A stretch of DNA of 64,000 bases. It comes from Desulfuromusa kysingii. Lineage in GTDB: Bacteria; Desulfobacterota; Desulfuromonadia; Desulfuromonadales; Geopsychrobacteraceae. The stretch covers positions 62,001 to 126,000 of the forward strand of contig NZ_FNQN01000010.1 of NCBI RefSeq assembly GCF_900107645.1, in the 5' to 3' direction. Numbering within the stretch: the stretch's first letter is position 1; each line of letters starts with the position of its first letter. A program made the translations under genes and the position numbers. Of the stretch, positions 50,776-59,545 are shown piece by piece. The notes below the pieces were generated by a model. It did no database searches, was not told the origin of the DNA, and was given only the letters and a program-made list of their open reading frames with translations.

Positions 50776-52221
50776 ATGTCCGATGAAGCCACCTTTTTTC
50801 TTCCGGTTAAGGATTACTGCCGCCGCCAACTTATGACCTGTCATGTCAATGATACGGTGATGGTGGCTGCCGAGATCATGCGGGATAAAAGTGTCTCCAG
50901 TCTTATCGCATGTGATGATAATAAGCAACCGATCGGGATTATGACCGATCGTGACCTGCGCAACAAGGTGGTTGCTGGTGGTGTGGATCCTCTGCTTGCC
51001 CGGGTTAGCTCGGTAATGACGACCCCAGTGATCTCTGTTAATGAAGATGACACCCTGTTTGAAGTCCTTTACCAGATGTCGCGTAATCGGATTCACCGTG
51101 TTGGCGTTGTGGATACGGATAAAGCCTTAGTTGGTTTGATTAATGAATCCGATATTATCCGTTTGCAAGATCGTTCACCGCAAAGATTGTTGCAAGCGGT
51201 TGACGAAGCTGAGTCGATAGCAGATCTGAAGAAAATTTATCATGACAGCGAACAATTGGTTATTTTTCTGCATCGGAATGGAGTCCGTACCAATGATTTG
51301 ATTCAAATGATTGCCTTAATCAACGATCAGATTACGGCTCAATTGACAGGTTTATTAAAGCAGGGACGCTTTAAAAACATGGGGCAGAAGAGTGCCTTTA
51401 TGGTTCTCGGGAGTGAAGGTCGTCGGGAACAAACGCTGAAAACCGATCAGGATAATGCGATGATTATCGCTGATGATGCCGGTGGTGATGAGCTGGCTGA
51501 TATTGAAGCCTTCTCCCACGTTCTTATTGATGCATTGATTGAAATAGGTGTCCCCGAATGTCCCGGTGGGATCATGGCCAGAAACAAATTCTGGCGACGG
51601 CGACTGGTCGATTGGAAGAGCGCTATCAACCACTGGGTCGGCACCCCAAATGGTCAGAATATCCTCAATTTCAGTATGTTTTCCGACATGAGGACCCTCT
51701 GTGGTGATCCGAATTTGGAGGACCAACTGAAAGATTACATCATCAAGGTTGCAGAAGAGAACTCGATTTTTCTCGCCCGAATGGCGCAAAATGTTTGCCG
51801 GTTTTCGCCCCCTCTGGGGATGTTTGGTCAGATCAAGGTGGAATCCTCAGGGGTCCATCTCGGGAGTCTGGATCTGAAAAAAGCGGGAATTTTTGCATTG
51901 ACTGAAGGGGTCAAGGTTTTGGCGTTGAGTGCTGGGATGCTAGGTGGTAGCACCCATGAGCGGATGACTTTTCTGCAACAGCAAAATATTCTTAGTAAAG
52001 AGCAGGTTCTCGATATCGAGGCTAGCTTTAACCTGTTGACATTTTTACGCTTGCGCGGACAGGTTAACGCTGTAGCTGCGGGGCAGGATATCACAAACTA
52101 TATCTCACCTGGATCTCTGGATCGAGTTGAAAAAGGGCGATTAAAGCTTGCCCTGGAGGTGGTGAAATCCTTCCAAGGGTCATTGAATCACCATTTCCAA
52201 TTAAATATGCTCAAAAACTGA
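50776..52221 (+). CDS. CBS-domain nucleotidyltransferase of the DUF294 family
   Basis: A 481-residue cytoplasmic protein. Two CBS modules occupy about residues 12-130 (VSSLIACDDNKQPIGIMTDRDL, NRIHRVGVVDTDKALVGLINESDI), which bind adenosyl compounds. A DUF294/GlnD-like nucleotidyltransferase follows, with GSEGRREQTLKTDQDN giving the GS and D-x-D active-site pattern, and a helical C-terminal domain (LEASFNLLTFLRLRGQ...). Similar proteins are signal transduction or nucleotidyltransfer enzymes of uncertain target. The start at 50776 is preferred over 50758 because GGGGAGG lies 8 bases before it. The target protein cannot be told from context. Confidence 0.85.
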   Translation: MSDEATFFLPVKDYCRRQLMTCHVNDTVMVAAEIMRDKSVSSLIACDDNKQPIGIMTDRDLRNKVVAGGVDPLLARVSSVMTTPVISVNEDDTLFEVLYQMSRNRIHRVGVVDTDKALVGLINESDIIRLQDRSPQRLLQAVDEAESIADLKKIYHDSEQLVIFLHRNGVRTNDLIQMIALINDQITAQLTGLLKQGRFKNMGQKSAFMVLGSEGRREQTLKTDQDNAMIIADDAGGDELADIEAFSHVLIDALIEIGVPECPGGIMARNKFWRRRLVDWKSAINHWVGTPNGQNILNFSMFSDMRTLCGDPNLEDQLKDYIIKVAEENSIFLARMAQNVCRFSPPLGMFGQIKVESSGVHLGSLDLKKAGIFALTEGVKVLALSAGMLGGSTHERMTFLQQQNILSKEQVLDIEASFNLLTFLRLRGQVNAVAAGQDITNYISPGSLDRVEKGRLKLALEVVKSFQGSLNHHFQLNMLKN

Positions 52222-52315
52222 AGTCCTTTATGGTATGACTCAACAACTCAGGCACTCTAGCAGTCCCCTTTCTTCTGGTTTCTTTTGATAGCGAATCACG
52301 GCGGTTGAAAAATAT

Positions 52316-53668
52316 ATGAACACAAGCCTATCTCCTTTTAAAATCCATAATGTCAGGATGTTTATCCTTTTCAGGGTGCTATTTAACGCGCGCTTTTACT
52401 ATCCGGTTTTTTCAATTTTATTTCTTGATTTTGGTCTGACGCTGTCACAATTTGCTGTTCTCAACGCTGTTTGGGCCGCCACGATTGTCATCTGTGAAGT
52501 CCCTTCAGGGGCTCTGGCTGACACCATCGGCCGTCGGAATCTGCTGATTTTTGCCGGCTCTCTTATGGTCATTGAGGTTGCCATCTGGGCTTTTGTTCCG
52601 CGCACGAATCTGACCCTGTTGTTCTGGATTTTTGTTCTCAACCGGATCCTGAGCGGCATGGCGGAGGCCGCAGCCAGCGGCGCCGATGAAGCGTTGGCTT
52701 ATGATAGTTTACAACAACAGGGCAATATTGATGACTGGGGGCGTGTTCTGGAGCGGCAGGTGCAGGTGCAGGCTGTCGGCTTCTTCATCGCCATGACTCT
52801 CGGTGGGGTCATCTATGATCCCCAGCTGATGCAAAAGGGGGCAGATCTGCTGGGATTGGGGTTGGTTGTTACCCGAGAACAAACTTTACGTTTACCGATC
52901 TACTTCACTCTAGTCACCGCCGTTTTTGTTTTTATTACGACGTTACGGATGAAAGAGGTGAGAGATAAAGGAAAAGTTCGGTCGCAAAAGAGTCGCGAGA
53001 CAATTCGGGATTCGTTCCGACTTGTCTGGGAGGCTGGTCGCTGGATCTTCAGGACTCCATTTGTTCTGGGTATGATGTTGTTTGGTCTGCTTTATGACAG
53101 CGTGGTGCGGATGATTGTTACCATGTCCAGTCAGTATTACCGGATTATCGAAATTCCCGAAGCACTATTTGGTGTTCTTGGCTCCGTAGTGGCTGTGTTT
53201 GGTTTTTTCATCCCTGGAATAGCACGCCGCTTGTGTGCGAAAAGGTCAGCCCTCTTCAACCTGTTGTTTAATGGTGCGTTAATCCTTGCCGGACTTATCG
53301 GTATGTCGATGGTCTGGCCCAAGGTCGGAGTTCTGCCTGCATTGATCTTGTTCAGTGCCCTCTACTTTGTCGGTTTCTTTCTCAGCCACTATTTGAATCG
53401 GGCCGCCAGCTCGGAAAGGCGGGCTACAGTCCTCAGTTTTAAAGGACTGTTCTTGAATCTAGGTTACGGTGGTATTGGGGTTCTCTATTCGCTGTTGCTG
53501 GCCCATTTGCGCGGACAGATCCATCCAGAGTCAGGACGGTTAGCTGAGGAGGCGGTCAAGAGTATGGTTTTCGTCGATTCTCTCCCCTGGTTTGGGTGGT
53601 ATTTTATCGTCTGCCTGATTCTCCTCCTGCTGGTTTTTGCCAAGTCATTGCGGAGTAACCCCCTTTGA
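52316..53668 (+). CDS. Major facilitator superfamily transporter
   Basis: A 450-residue inner-membrane transporter with about twelve helices. The MFS signature between helices 2 and 3 reads GALADTIGRRN, and helix 1 begins MFILFRVLFNARFYYPVFSILFL. A loop of about 40 residues in the middle is charged (MKEVRDKGKVRSQKSRETIRDS). Its substrate is unknown. The stop overlaps the start of the next gene, giving a possible two-gene operon with the SPOR-NlpC/P60 lipoprotein. Confidence 0.85.
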   Translation: MNTSLSPFKIHNVRMFILFRVLFNARFYYPVFSILFLDFGLTLSQFAVLNAVWAATIVICEVPSGALADTIGRRNLLIFAGSLMVIEVAIWAFVPRTNLTLLFWIFVLNRILSGMAEAAASGADEALAYDSLQQQGNIDDWGRVLERQVQVQAVGFFIAMTLGGVIYDPQLMQKGADLLGLGLVVTREQTLRLPIYFTLVTAVFVFITTLRMKEVRDKGKVRSQKSRETIRDSFRLVWEAGRWIFRTPFVLGMMLFGLLYDSVVRMIVTMSSQYYRIIEIPEALFGVLGSVVAVFGFFIPGIARRLCAKRSALFNLLFNGALILAGLIGMSMVWPKVGVLPALILFSALYFVGFFLSHYLNRAASSERRATVLSFKGLFLNLGYGGIGVLYSLLLAHLRGQIHPESGRLAEEAVKSMVFVDSLPWFGWYFIVCLILLLLVFAKSLRSNPL

Positions 53669-54519
53669 GATACGCAGATGATTTCATCTCTTTTGTGCAG
53701 AGTTGTTTACCGCTGCGTTCAATCTGTTCTTTGTTGCTAAGCATCCTCTTCATTTTTCATCTCTGCTCTTGCGCCCCCTCTCCGCGGGTAGCCACACCGG
53801 TGGTTGCTACGCCAGACCCGATTGCCGCAATCTTAGGGACGGCAGAACCCCTCCCCGGAGCGTTGCTGAAGATGGGGTTCTCGATTCAAGTTGGCGCTTT
53901 CTCAGAGCTTGATAATGCTGTCCGGCTGGAACGATCATTAGCGCAGCATCGAGCTGATGCCTACTATTTTCGCCATGAGTCGGGACTTTATAAGGTCCGT
54001 TTCGGAAATCATAAAAGTTATGTAGAGGCCCAAAAAGAAGCAGAATCGCTCCGCTCTCAAGGGATCATTGGCCGCTATTTTATTGTCATCCCAGAGAATT
54101 ATGCGGCGGCGAAAATCCAACGCAGTGGTCAGGGCGATCTGCGTACTGAGTTGGTGGCCACAGCACAACGATTTCTCGGCGTTCCTTATCGTTGGGGAGG
54201 GGAAGATCGCAACAATGGCTTTGATTGTAGTGGCTTGACGATGGTCAGTTATCGGCTGAACGGTTTGAACTTGCCGCGCAATTCTCGGATGCAGCATAGA
54301 GCTGGCCGCGCAGTGACCAAAAGCAATCTCAAAAAAGGGGACTTGGTGTTTTTTGCTACTCAAGGAGGAACCCGGGTCACCCATGTGGGGATGTATGTTG
54401 GCGACGGGAAATTTATCCATGCGCCACGCACCGGAAAGACGGTGCGAGTGGCCAGTTTGTCCAATAGTTTTTTCAAGAAAACTTATGTCGGTGGACGATC
54501 CTACCTGTCGGGGCAATGA
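53665..54519 (+). CDS. SPOR and NlpC/P60 domain lipoprotein
   Basis: A 284-residue cell-wall-linked protein. A hydrophobic signal with lipobox-like LCSC (about residue 36) suggests a lipoprotein. A SPOR domain at about 70-140 (GFSIQVGAFSELDNAVRLERSL, YKVRFGNHKSYVEAQKEAESL) binds denuded peptidoglycan, and an NlpC/P60 domain (about 160-280) has the catalytic NGFDCSGL and THVGMYVGDGKFIHA with Cys and His. It probably cleaves peptide cross-links in peptidoglycan. The start is TTG with GGAG 9 bases upstream, overlapping the MFS stop; a GTG at 53695 is an alternative. Confidence 0.83.
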   Translation: MRYADDFISFVQSCLPLRSICSLLLSILFIFHLCSCAPSPRVATPVVATPDPIAAILGTAEPLPGALLKMGFSIQVGAFSELDNAVRLERSLAQHRADAYYFRHESGLYKVRFGNHKSYVEAQKEAESLRSQGIIGRYFIVIPENYAAAKIQRSGQGDLRTELVATAQRFLGVPYRWGGEDRNNGFDCSGLTMVSYRLNGLNLPRNSRMQHRAGRAVTKSNLKKGDLVFFATQGGTRVTHVGMYVGDGKFIHAPRTGKTVRVASLSNSFFKKTYVGGRSYLSGQ

Positions 54520-54541
54520 ACTCTGTTCGCGTCGCTGTTCT

Positions 54542-55363
54542 TTAGCCTATGCTTCCAAGACTGGCCAGTGCGGTGACCGCTGTTAGATCATCGAGCGGCT
54601 CCTGACTTTTGCACATCAACTCGTTTTGTCCCGCAATCCTGAAGCCATGTTGCCGCAATAGCAGATCCAAGGATGACGATTCGACAATATCCATAATCAA
54701 GGGAACCGCTACAGGGGTTGTTTCGATGATGGCAGTCAGCAGGCGGCGCGTTTCCTGGGGGGCAGATAAAGGGGTCAACCATGGGCCGGCTTGCCAGAAT
54801 TCTGGCCCCGGTTGCAGAAGAACCATGCTACCCCCCTCCTTGAAGATGATACCATCGTCTGCCAGTAATCTCAGCAGTGGACGTCTCGATTCTTTCCAAC
54901 AATCGAGATCCAGTTGAACCAGCTGTTCCACTGTTGCCGCAGAACCGCTTGGTGATGGCTTATTCCTCTGACCGCTTCCTACTCCGGTCCAGCGGATAAT
55001 TTGCTCAACCTGAACAAACCCGCGCTGGCGATAGATGCCTGCTCCCTGTGCCGAAGCGGTGAGCCAAATCCGCCCTAACTGATTCTTTTCCAACTGTTCA
55101 AGAGCAAAATCGAAGAGAGTTGAGCCATAACCTTTGCGCCGTTTTTCCGGATGGATCAAAAGGTTGCCGATCCAGCCGCTGGTTTTATAGATGACGACAG
55201 AGATAAAGCCGCAACAGCAACCTCGCTCCCACAAAGTGAAAAAACAGGGTTGCCATTGATTCTGGAACAGCCGTTGCTCTTGAAATGAGATCGTCCACCC
55301 TTCCTTTCTGGCCCAGGAATAGAAGGTGGGAAAATCATCATGGCTGAGAGGTTTGATGACCAT
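54542..55363 (-). CDS. GNAT-family N-acetyltransferase
   Basis: A 273-residue cytoplasmic acetyltransferase. The acetyl-CoA-binding motif is IGNLLIHPEKRRKGYGSTLFDFAL (about 66-90), and ASAQGAGIYRQRGF is the end of the GNAT fold. A second GNAT-like half occupies about 140-270 (PVAVPLIMDIVESSSLDLLLRQHGFRIAGQNELM), giving a double-GNAT layout. It lies 11 bases after nifV, so it is probably cotranscribed with it. A link to nitrogen fixation is only positional. Confidence 0.75.
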   Translation of the reverse strand: MVIKPLSHDDFPTFYSWARKEGWTISFQEQRLFQNQWQPCFFTLWERGCCCGFISVVIYKTSGWIGNLLIHPEKRRKGYGSTLFDFALEQLEKNQLGRIWLTASAQGAGIYRQRGFVQVEQIIRWTGVGSGQRNKPSPSGSAATVEQLVQLDLDCWKESRRPLLRLLADDGIIFKEGGSMVLLQPGPEFWQAGPWLTPLSAPQETRRLLTAIIETTPVAVPLIMDIVESSSLDLLLRQHGFRIAGQNELMCKSQEPLDDLTAVTALASLGSIG

Positions 55364-55374
55364 CGCGTTTCCTA

Positions 55375-56502
55375 TCAGTGAATAGCGCAGAGGTTGAGCA
55401 GGTCCTGATCACTTAAAGCCCTTTTATTTGTTTGTGAGAAATCACGGACTTTGGTGAGCAGTGAATTGACCTCGTGCGGGTCGATGGCGCAGTTTAACTG
55501 TAACAGGCGTTGCTCTAAGCCATGTCGACCGGAGTGCTTGCCCAGAACCAGATATCGCTGTAATCCAACCTCAGAGGGATTGAACCCTTCATAATTCTCA
55601 GGGTTCTTCAGCACTCCATCGGTATGCAGACCGGATTCATGTGAGAATACCCGCTCCCCGACAACTGCTTTCCATGGCGAAACCGGACGTGAACTTGCTT
55701 GGCCGACATAACGGGAGAGTTCAGTAAAGCGGCTGGCGTCAATTCCCGGATCAAGAGCGCAGCTATGTTTGAGGGCCATGACGACCTCTTCCAGCGCGGC
55801 ATTACCTGCCCGCTCTCCGAGGCCGTTGACGGTGGTACTGGCAAAACGGGCCCCTGCCATGATCCCTGCGACGGCGTTGGCCGTGGCCATACCAAGATCG
55901 TTATGGGTGTGAACTTCCAAATCCAGGTTTGTAGACTCAGCTAATTGTTGCACCTGGGAAAACATGGTCATCGGGTTGAGGATGCCCAAGGTATCACAGT
56001 AGCGAAAACGATCTGCACCTTCCTGTTCGGCAATCTGTAACAGCTCAATGATAAAGTCCATGTCCGCACGGCTGGAATCTTCGCCGCCGACGGAAACATA
56101 AAGCTGGTGTCGTTTGGCAAAAGAGAGGGCCGTTCGCAGTTGTTCTTTGACCCACTTGCGACTCTTCTTCAGTTTATGTTCAATATGGATATCTGACAGG
56201 GACAAAGAGATGTCGACAGCGGTCACTCCGCAGTGCAGAGAATCCTGAATGTCGGAGATCAGGGCACGATTCCAGGTCATCAACCGGGCATTCAAACCCA
56301 GATCGACCAGCGCGCGGATGGAGTCCTGCTCGGCTCTGCCCATAGCTGGGATGCCACATTCGAGTTCCTGAACCCCAATTTCATCGAGCATACAGGCAAT
56401 TTGTCGCCTCTCTTGCTGACTGAAGACAACCCCTGCTGTCTGTTCCCCATCACGCAGAGTCGTATCGGTAATGATAACCTCTTGAGTCTGCTGTTCAGCC
56501 AT
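55375..56502 (-). CDS. nifV: Homocitrate synthase
   Basis: A 375-residue cytoplasmic enzyme condensing acetyl-CoA with 2-oxoglutarate to R-homocitrate, the organic ligand of FeMo-cofactor. ITDTTLRDGEQTAGVVFS is the active-site segment; HTHNDLGMATANAVAGIMAGARFASTTVNGLGERAGNA is the metal-binding region of the DRE-TIM metallolyase family; and HESGLHTDGVLKNPENYE follows. The gene starts after a strong AGGAGGAG ribosome binding site. Its position opposite nifEN and the nif-type promoter support NifV rather than a 2-isopropylmalate synthase. Confidence 0.93.
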   Translation of the reverse strand: MAEQQTQEVIITDTTLRDGEQTAGVVFSQQERRQIACMLDEIGVQELECGIPAMGRAEQDSIRALVDLGLNARLMTWNRALISDIQDSLHCGVTAVDISLSLSDIHIEHKLKKSRKWVKEQLRTALSFAKRHQLYVSVGGEDSSRADMDFIIELLQIAEQEGADRFRYCDTLGILNPMTMFSQVQQLAESTNLDLEVHTHNDLGMATANAVAGIMAGARFASTTVNGLGERAGNAALEEVVMALKHSCALDPGIDASRFTELSRYVGQASSRPVSPWKAVVGERVFSHESGLHTDGVLKNPENYEGFNPSEVGLQRYLVLGKHSGRHGLEQRLLQLNCAIDPHEVNSLLTKVRDFSQTNKRALSDQDLLNLCAIH

Positions 56503-56522
56503 AATCTCCTCCTGAATAAAAA

Positions 56523-56559
56523 AGCCCTGAATATCCCAAGACTAATGATATTCAGGGCT
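56523..56559 (-). terminator. Intrinsic terminator inside the nifV leader
   Basis: AGCCCTGAATATC and GATATTCAGGGCT form a perfect 13-bp stem with an 11-base loop; on the - strand it is followed by T6 and then by the nifV ribosome binding site. So it lies between the nifV promoter and its gene, where it can stop transcripts before they reach nifV unless relieved. Confidence 0.85.
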
Positions 56560-56565
56560 CGCGTA

Positions 56566-56592
56566 GCCGACACCGGCACCATGCCGAATGGT
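56566..56592 (-). promoter_or_regulatory. Tandem short hairpins upstream of the nifV terminator
   Basis: Two small hairpins abut: ACCAT/ATGGT with a 5-base loop (56578-56592) and GCCG/CGGC with a 4-base loop (56566-56577). They end 6 bases before the terminator stem. The two-hairpins-then-terminator layout resembles antiterminator target leaders, although the loops do not fit the ANTAR hexaloop consensus. Confidence 0.4.
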
Positions 56593-56610
56593 CAATGCTT
56601 AAGAGATATC

Positions 56611-56626
56611 AGCAAGGAGTATGCCT
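56611..56626 (-). promoter_or_regulatory. Sigma-54 (-24/-12) promoter for nifV
   Basis: On the - strand AGGCATACTCCTTGCT matches TGGCAC-N5-TTGCW, with GG and GC 10 bases apart. The predicted start point lies about 98 bases before the nifV ATG. Confidence 0.7.
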
Positions 56627-56720
56627 GTCTTATAAATGTCTGAAACTGGAAGAGGGCGGCAATTATGGCTGGCAATTCTGCTTCTGAAATAGGCACTCTG
56701 ATTAATTTTTAACCATATCG

Positions 56721-56736
56721 CTGCACAAATTTGCAG
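56721..56736. repeat. Imperfect palindrome upstream of nifE
   Basis: CTGCA and TGCAG flank a 6-base centre (CAAATT), between the two divergent sigma-54 promoters. It could be an activator site, but it does not match the NifA upstream sequence TGT-N10-ACA. Confidence 0.3.
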
Positions 56737-56778
56737 GGTGGAATCAGTAATATGGCTTAAAATATATATTTACCAGTC

Positions 56779-56794
56779 TGGCTGGACTTTTGCA
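56779..56794 (+). promoter_or_regulatory. Sigma-54 (-24/-12) promoter for nifEN
   Basis: TGGCTGGACTTTTGCA has GG and GC exactly 10 bases apart and a full TTGCA -12 block, about 60 bases before the nifE start. Confidence 0.78.
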
Positions 56795-56858
56795 TTTGTA
56801 CTTTATAAACCCCAAAATCCCCTCCCAATGACGCGAGGCTATGCAGAAAGGAGTCGTC

Positions 56859-58211
56859 GTGTCATCGAAGCCAAATGTCAAAGAATTACTGATTGAAAGC
56901 TCTTGTGAACATAACAGCAAGAAGAGAACCCCCTGCAATGCCCCCACACCAGGAGCGACTAGCGGAGGCTGTGCTTTTGAAGGGGCGCAGATCTCCCTGT
57001 TCCCCTATGCTGATGCTGTCCACCTGGTCCATGGGTCGATGACCTGTCTCGGTTCCAGCTGGGAAACTAGAACCACAAAAACCAGCTGGCAAGGGCGCGA
57101 TTTTACCCAAATGGGATTTGCAACCGATATCAGTGTCAACGATGTGATTTTCAGTGGTGAAAAGAAACTGACCGGAGCCATTGCTTATATCGTCGAGCTT
57201 TATGCTCCCGAAGCGGTGTTTGTCTATTCCACCTGTGTGACCGCTTTGATCGGGGATGATATTGATCAAGTGTGTGCACAGTCAGCAGAAAAATACGGGA
57301 TTCCTTTTGTCCCGGTTCACGCTCCCGGGTTTGTCGGCAGTAAGAATCTTGGCAGTCGTCTGGGAGGCGAGGCGGTCTTCAGGCACCTGATTGGAACCAA
57401 AGAGCCAGACAAGGTGACCCCCTTCGATATCAATCTGATTGGTGAATATAATGTCACCGGTGATATGTGGCAGTATTCCCATCTTTTGGATGAGTTGGGA
57501 ATCCGGGTTTTATCTTCTTTAAGTGGTGATGGTCGGGTTGCTGCGATCCGCACCGCCCATCGTGCCAAGTTGAACGTTATTGTCTGTGCCAAATCGTTGG
57601 TCTCTTTGACCCGGAAGATGGAAGAAAAATATCAGATTCCGTGGATTTCCCTATCGTTCTATGGCAAACGGGATACCTCTGATGGTCTCCGTTCTATCGC
57701 TACAGCCTTGGGAGATCCTGATCTGATCGAAAGGACGAACCAACTGATTGCCCGGGAAGAGGAGCAACTGGAGCAGCAACTGCAACCTTACCGGGTTTTG
57801 TTTGCCGGTAAAAAGGCGGTTTTGAACACCGGTGGTAACAAGTCCTGGTCGATCGCTGCGGCATTGCAGGATCTTGGTCTTGAGGTGGTTGGTACCTCAG
57901 TCCGTAAGGCGACAGAAGATGATCGGACCAAGGCCCGGAAGTATCTGGGTGAAAACGGCGTCCTGATGATGAATCCCGGAGCAGAACAGGCCAAGCTGAT
58001 TGATGATACCGAAGCCCATTTACTCCTCGCCGGAGGTCGATCTCTTTACACGGCGATTAAAAAGGGGATTGCGTTTATCGACGTTAATCAAGAAAAAAAG
58101 AAAAGTTATGGTGGTTATCAGGGACTCCTGAATCTGGCTGAAGACGTTAAGAACGCGCTCGAAAATCCAGTGTTCTCGCTGGTAGGAAGAAAGACACCAT
58201 GGTCACACTGA
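56859..58211 (+). CDS. nifE: Nitrogenase iron-molybdenum cofactor scaffold subunit NifE
   Basis: A cytoplasmic protein of 450 residues that with NifN forms the NifEN complex on which FeMo-cofactor is finished. Conserved cysteines and surroundings are SSCEHN, GGCAFEGAQISL, GSMTCLGSSWE and EAVFVYSTCVTALIGDDI; GEYNVTGDMWQYSHLLDELGI and GGNKSWSIAAALQDLGLEVVGTS are also typical of the nitrogenase component 1 family and of NifE in particular. The GTG start at 56859 is preferred because AAAGGAG lies 6 bases before it; an in-frame ATG at 56841 would add six residues. It overlaps nifN by 13 bases. Confidence 0.93.
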   Translation: MSSKPNVKELLIESSCEHNSKKRTPCNAPTPGATSGGCAFEGAQISLFPYADAVHLVHGSMTCLGSSWETRTTKTSWQGRDFTQMGFATDISVNDVIFSGEKKLTGAIAYIVELYAPEAVFVYSTCVTALIGDDIDQVCAQSAEKYGIPFVPVHAPGFVGSKNLGSRLGGEAVFRHLIGTKEPDKVTPFDINLIGEYNVTGDMWQYSHLLDELGIRVLSSLSGDGRVAAIRTAHRAKLNVIVCAKSLVSLTRKMEEKYQIPWISLSFYGKRDTSDGLRSIATALGDPDLIERTNQLIAREEEQLEQQLQPYRVLFAGKKAVLNTGGNKSWSIAAALQDLGLEVVGTSVRKATEDDRTKARKYLGENGVLMMNPGAEQAKLIDDTEAHLLLAGGRSLYTAIKKGIAFIDVNQEKKKSYGGYQGLLNLAEDVKNALENPVFSLVGRKTPWSH

Positions 58212-59494
58212 AAACCGCTGCGAGTAAACCGTTGCAGGTGAATCCGTTAAAATTATCGCAACCGATGGGAGCGACACTGGCTTTTCTCGGTGTTGATGGC
58301 TGTATGCCGTTGATGCACGGAGGGCAAGGGTGCGCAAGTTTTACCAAGGTCTATCTGACCCGCCACTTCAGCGAGCCGATCGCTCTGCAAACAACGGCCG
58401 TGACCGATGTGACGGCGATTCTGGATGGCGGCGATTACAGTATCGTTGAATCGATAAAAAACATCCGTAAAAAAGTCCTCCCGGAACTGATTGGCCTTTA
58501 TACCACAGGATTGCCGGAGACCAAGGGGGATGACATCTGTGGGGTTGCCAGCCAGATTGACTGTCCGCTTGTTTACGTCAATACCGCCGATTATGAAGGG
58601 GGGCTGGAAAGCGGTTGGGCTTTGACCTGTAAAGCTCTGATTCAACAACTGACAGCAGAAACAGATCAGATTGATGATAACAAGGTGGTCCTCTTGCCGC
58701 ATGTCAGCATGCAACCGATTGAAGTGGAAAAGGTGAAGGATTTTATTGCTGCATTTGGGTTTCAGGTGTTGGCCTTGCCCGATCTGGCAACTTCACTGGA
58801 TGGCCATCTAGGGGAAAAACAGGCCGCCCTCAGTCATGGTGGAATTACGGTCGAAGAGATCGCCGGATTAGCTGACGCCGGACTGGTGATCAGTGTCGGT
58901 CATTCTATGCAGGCAAGTGCGGAAGTGTTACAGCAGAAAAATAGCTTTATCCGCCATCTCCATTTCCCCCATTTGAGCGGCCTGGTGGCAACTGACAGTC
59001 TGGTTGAACAACTGTTGACAGAGACGCGATTCCGTCATCCGCCAGCGGTCGTTGAGCGCTGGCGGAAGCGGTTGCAGGATGCCATGCTGGATAGCCATTT
59101 TTCCATGGGACAAACCCGTTTTCTTGTCGTGGGGGAACCCGATCATCTCGTGGGATTGTGCGAATCCCTGTATGAAGCCGGGGGCAGGGTCAGTGTCGCT
59201 ATTGCAACCGTCAATTCACCACAGTTAGAAGAGATCAAAGCGGAACAGGTTCTTGTCGGCGATTTGGAAGATGCGGAACAGATGGCAGATCAATATGATC
59301 TGATCGTTGGTAACTTTCATTGTGAAGCTCTGGCACATCGTCACCATAAAGGGCTGGTGACGCGCGGATTTCCCAATTGGGAACAGGTCGGCAACCAGTT
59401 AAAGAACGATCTTCTCTATGAGGGGGGAGCCTACTTCCTCTTCGAATGCGCGAATGTCGCATCAGCGCATCGTGAACAGCTGGAAGCGTCCTGA
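58199..59494 (+). CDS. nifN: Nitrogenase iron-molybdenum cofactor scaffold subunit NifN
   Basis: A 431-residue partner of NifE. The N-terminus has LKLSQPMGATLAFLGVDGCMPLMHGGQGCASFTKVYLTRHF, the NifN form of the component 1 beta-like domain with its Cys residues, and GLPETKGDDI follows. The rest matches the three-domain fold, with FLVVGEPDHLVGLCESLYEAGG near residue 305. The length is in the NifN range. It starts inside the nifE end and is followed by a NifU-N/NifQ fusion, so the four genes form a cofactor-assembly operon. Confidence 0.92.
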   Translation: MVTLKTAASKPLQVNPLKLSQPMGATLAFLGVDGCMPLMHGGQGCASFTKVYLTRHFSEPIALQTTAVTDVTAILDGGDYSIVESIKNIRKKVLPELIGLYTTGLPETKGDDICGVASQIDCPLVYVNTADYEGGLESGWALTCKALIQQLTAETDQIDDNKVVLLPHVSMQPIEVEKVKDFIAAFGFQVLALPDLATSLDGHLGEKQAALSHGGITVEEIAGLADAGLVISVGHSMQASAEVLQQKNSFIRHLHFPHLSGLVATDSLVEQLLTETRFRHPPAVVERWRKRLQDAMLDSHFSMGQTRFLVVGEPDHLVGLCESLYEAGGRVSVAIATVNSPQLEEIKAEQVLVGDLEDAEQMADQYDLIVGNFHCEALAHRHHKGLVTRGFPNWEQVGNQLKNDLLYEGGAYFLFECANVASAHREQLEAS

Positions 59495-59545
59495 AAGTAA
59501 ACGTAAGAGCGAAGTGAGGATTGTCATCGCCGCTGCTGGAGAAAA

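Noticed and set aside
56566-56592. ANTAR-type hairpins in the nifV leader
   Set aside because: The layout fits, but the loops are 5 and 4 bases (or GGTGTC if read as a hexaloop) and lack the conserved A1 and G4, so the motif is not claimed.
56503-56840. NifA upstream activator sequences (TGT-N10-ACA) between nifV and nifE
   Set aside because: None was found with the correct spacing.
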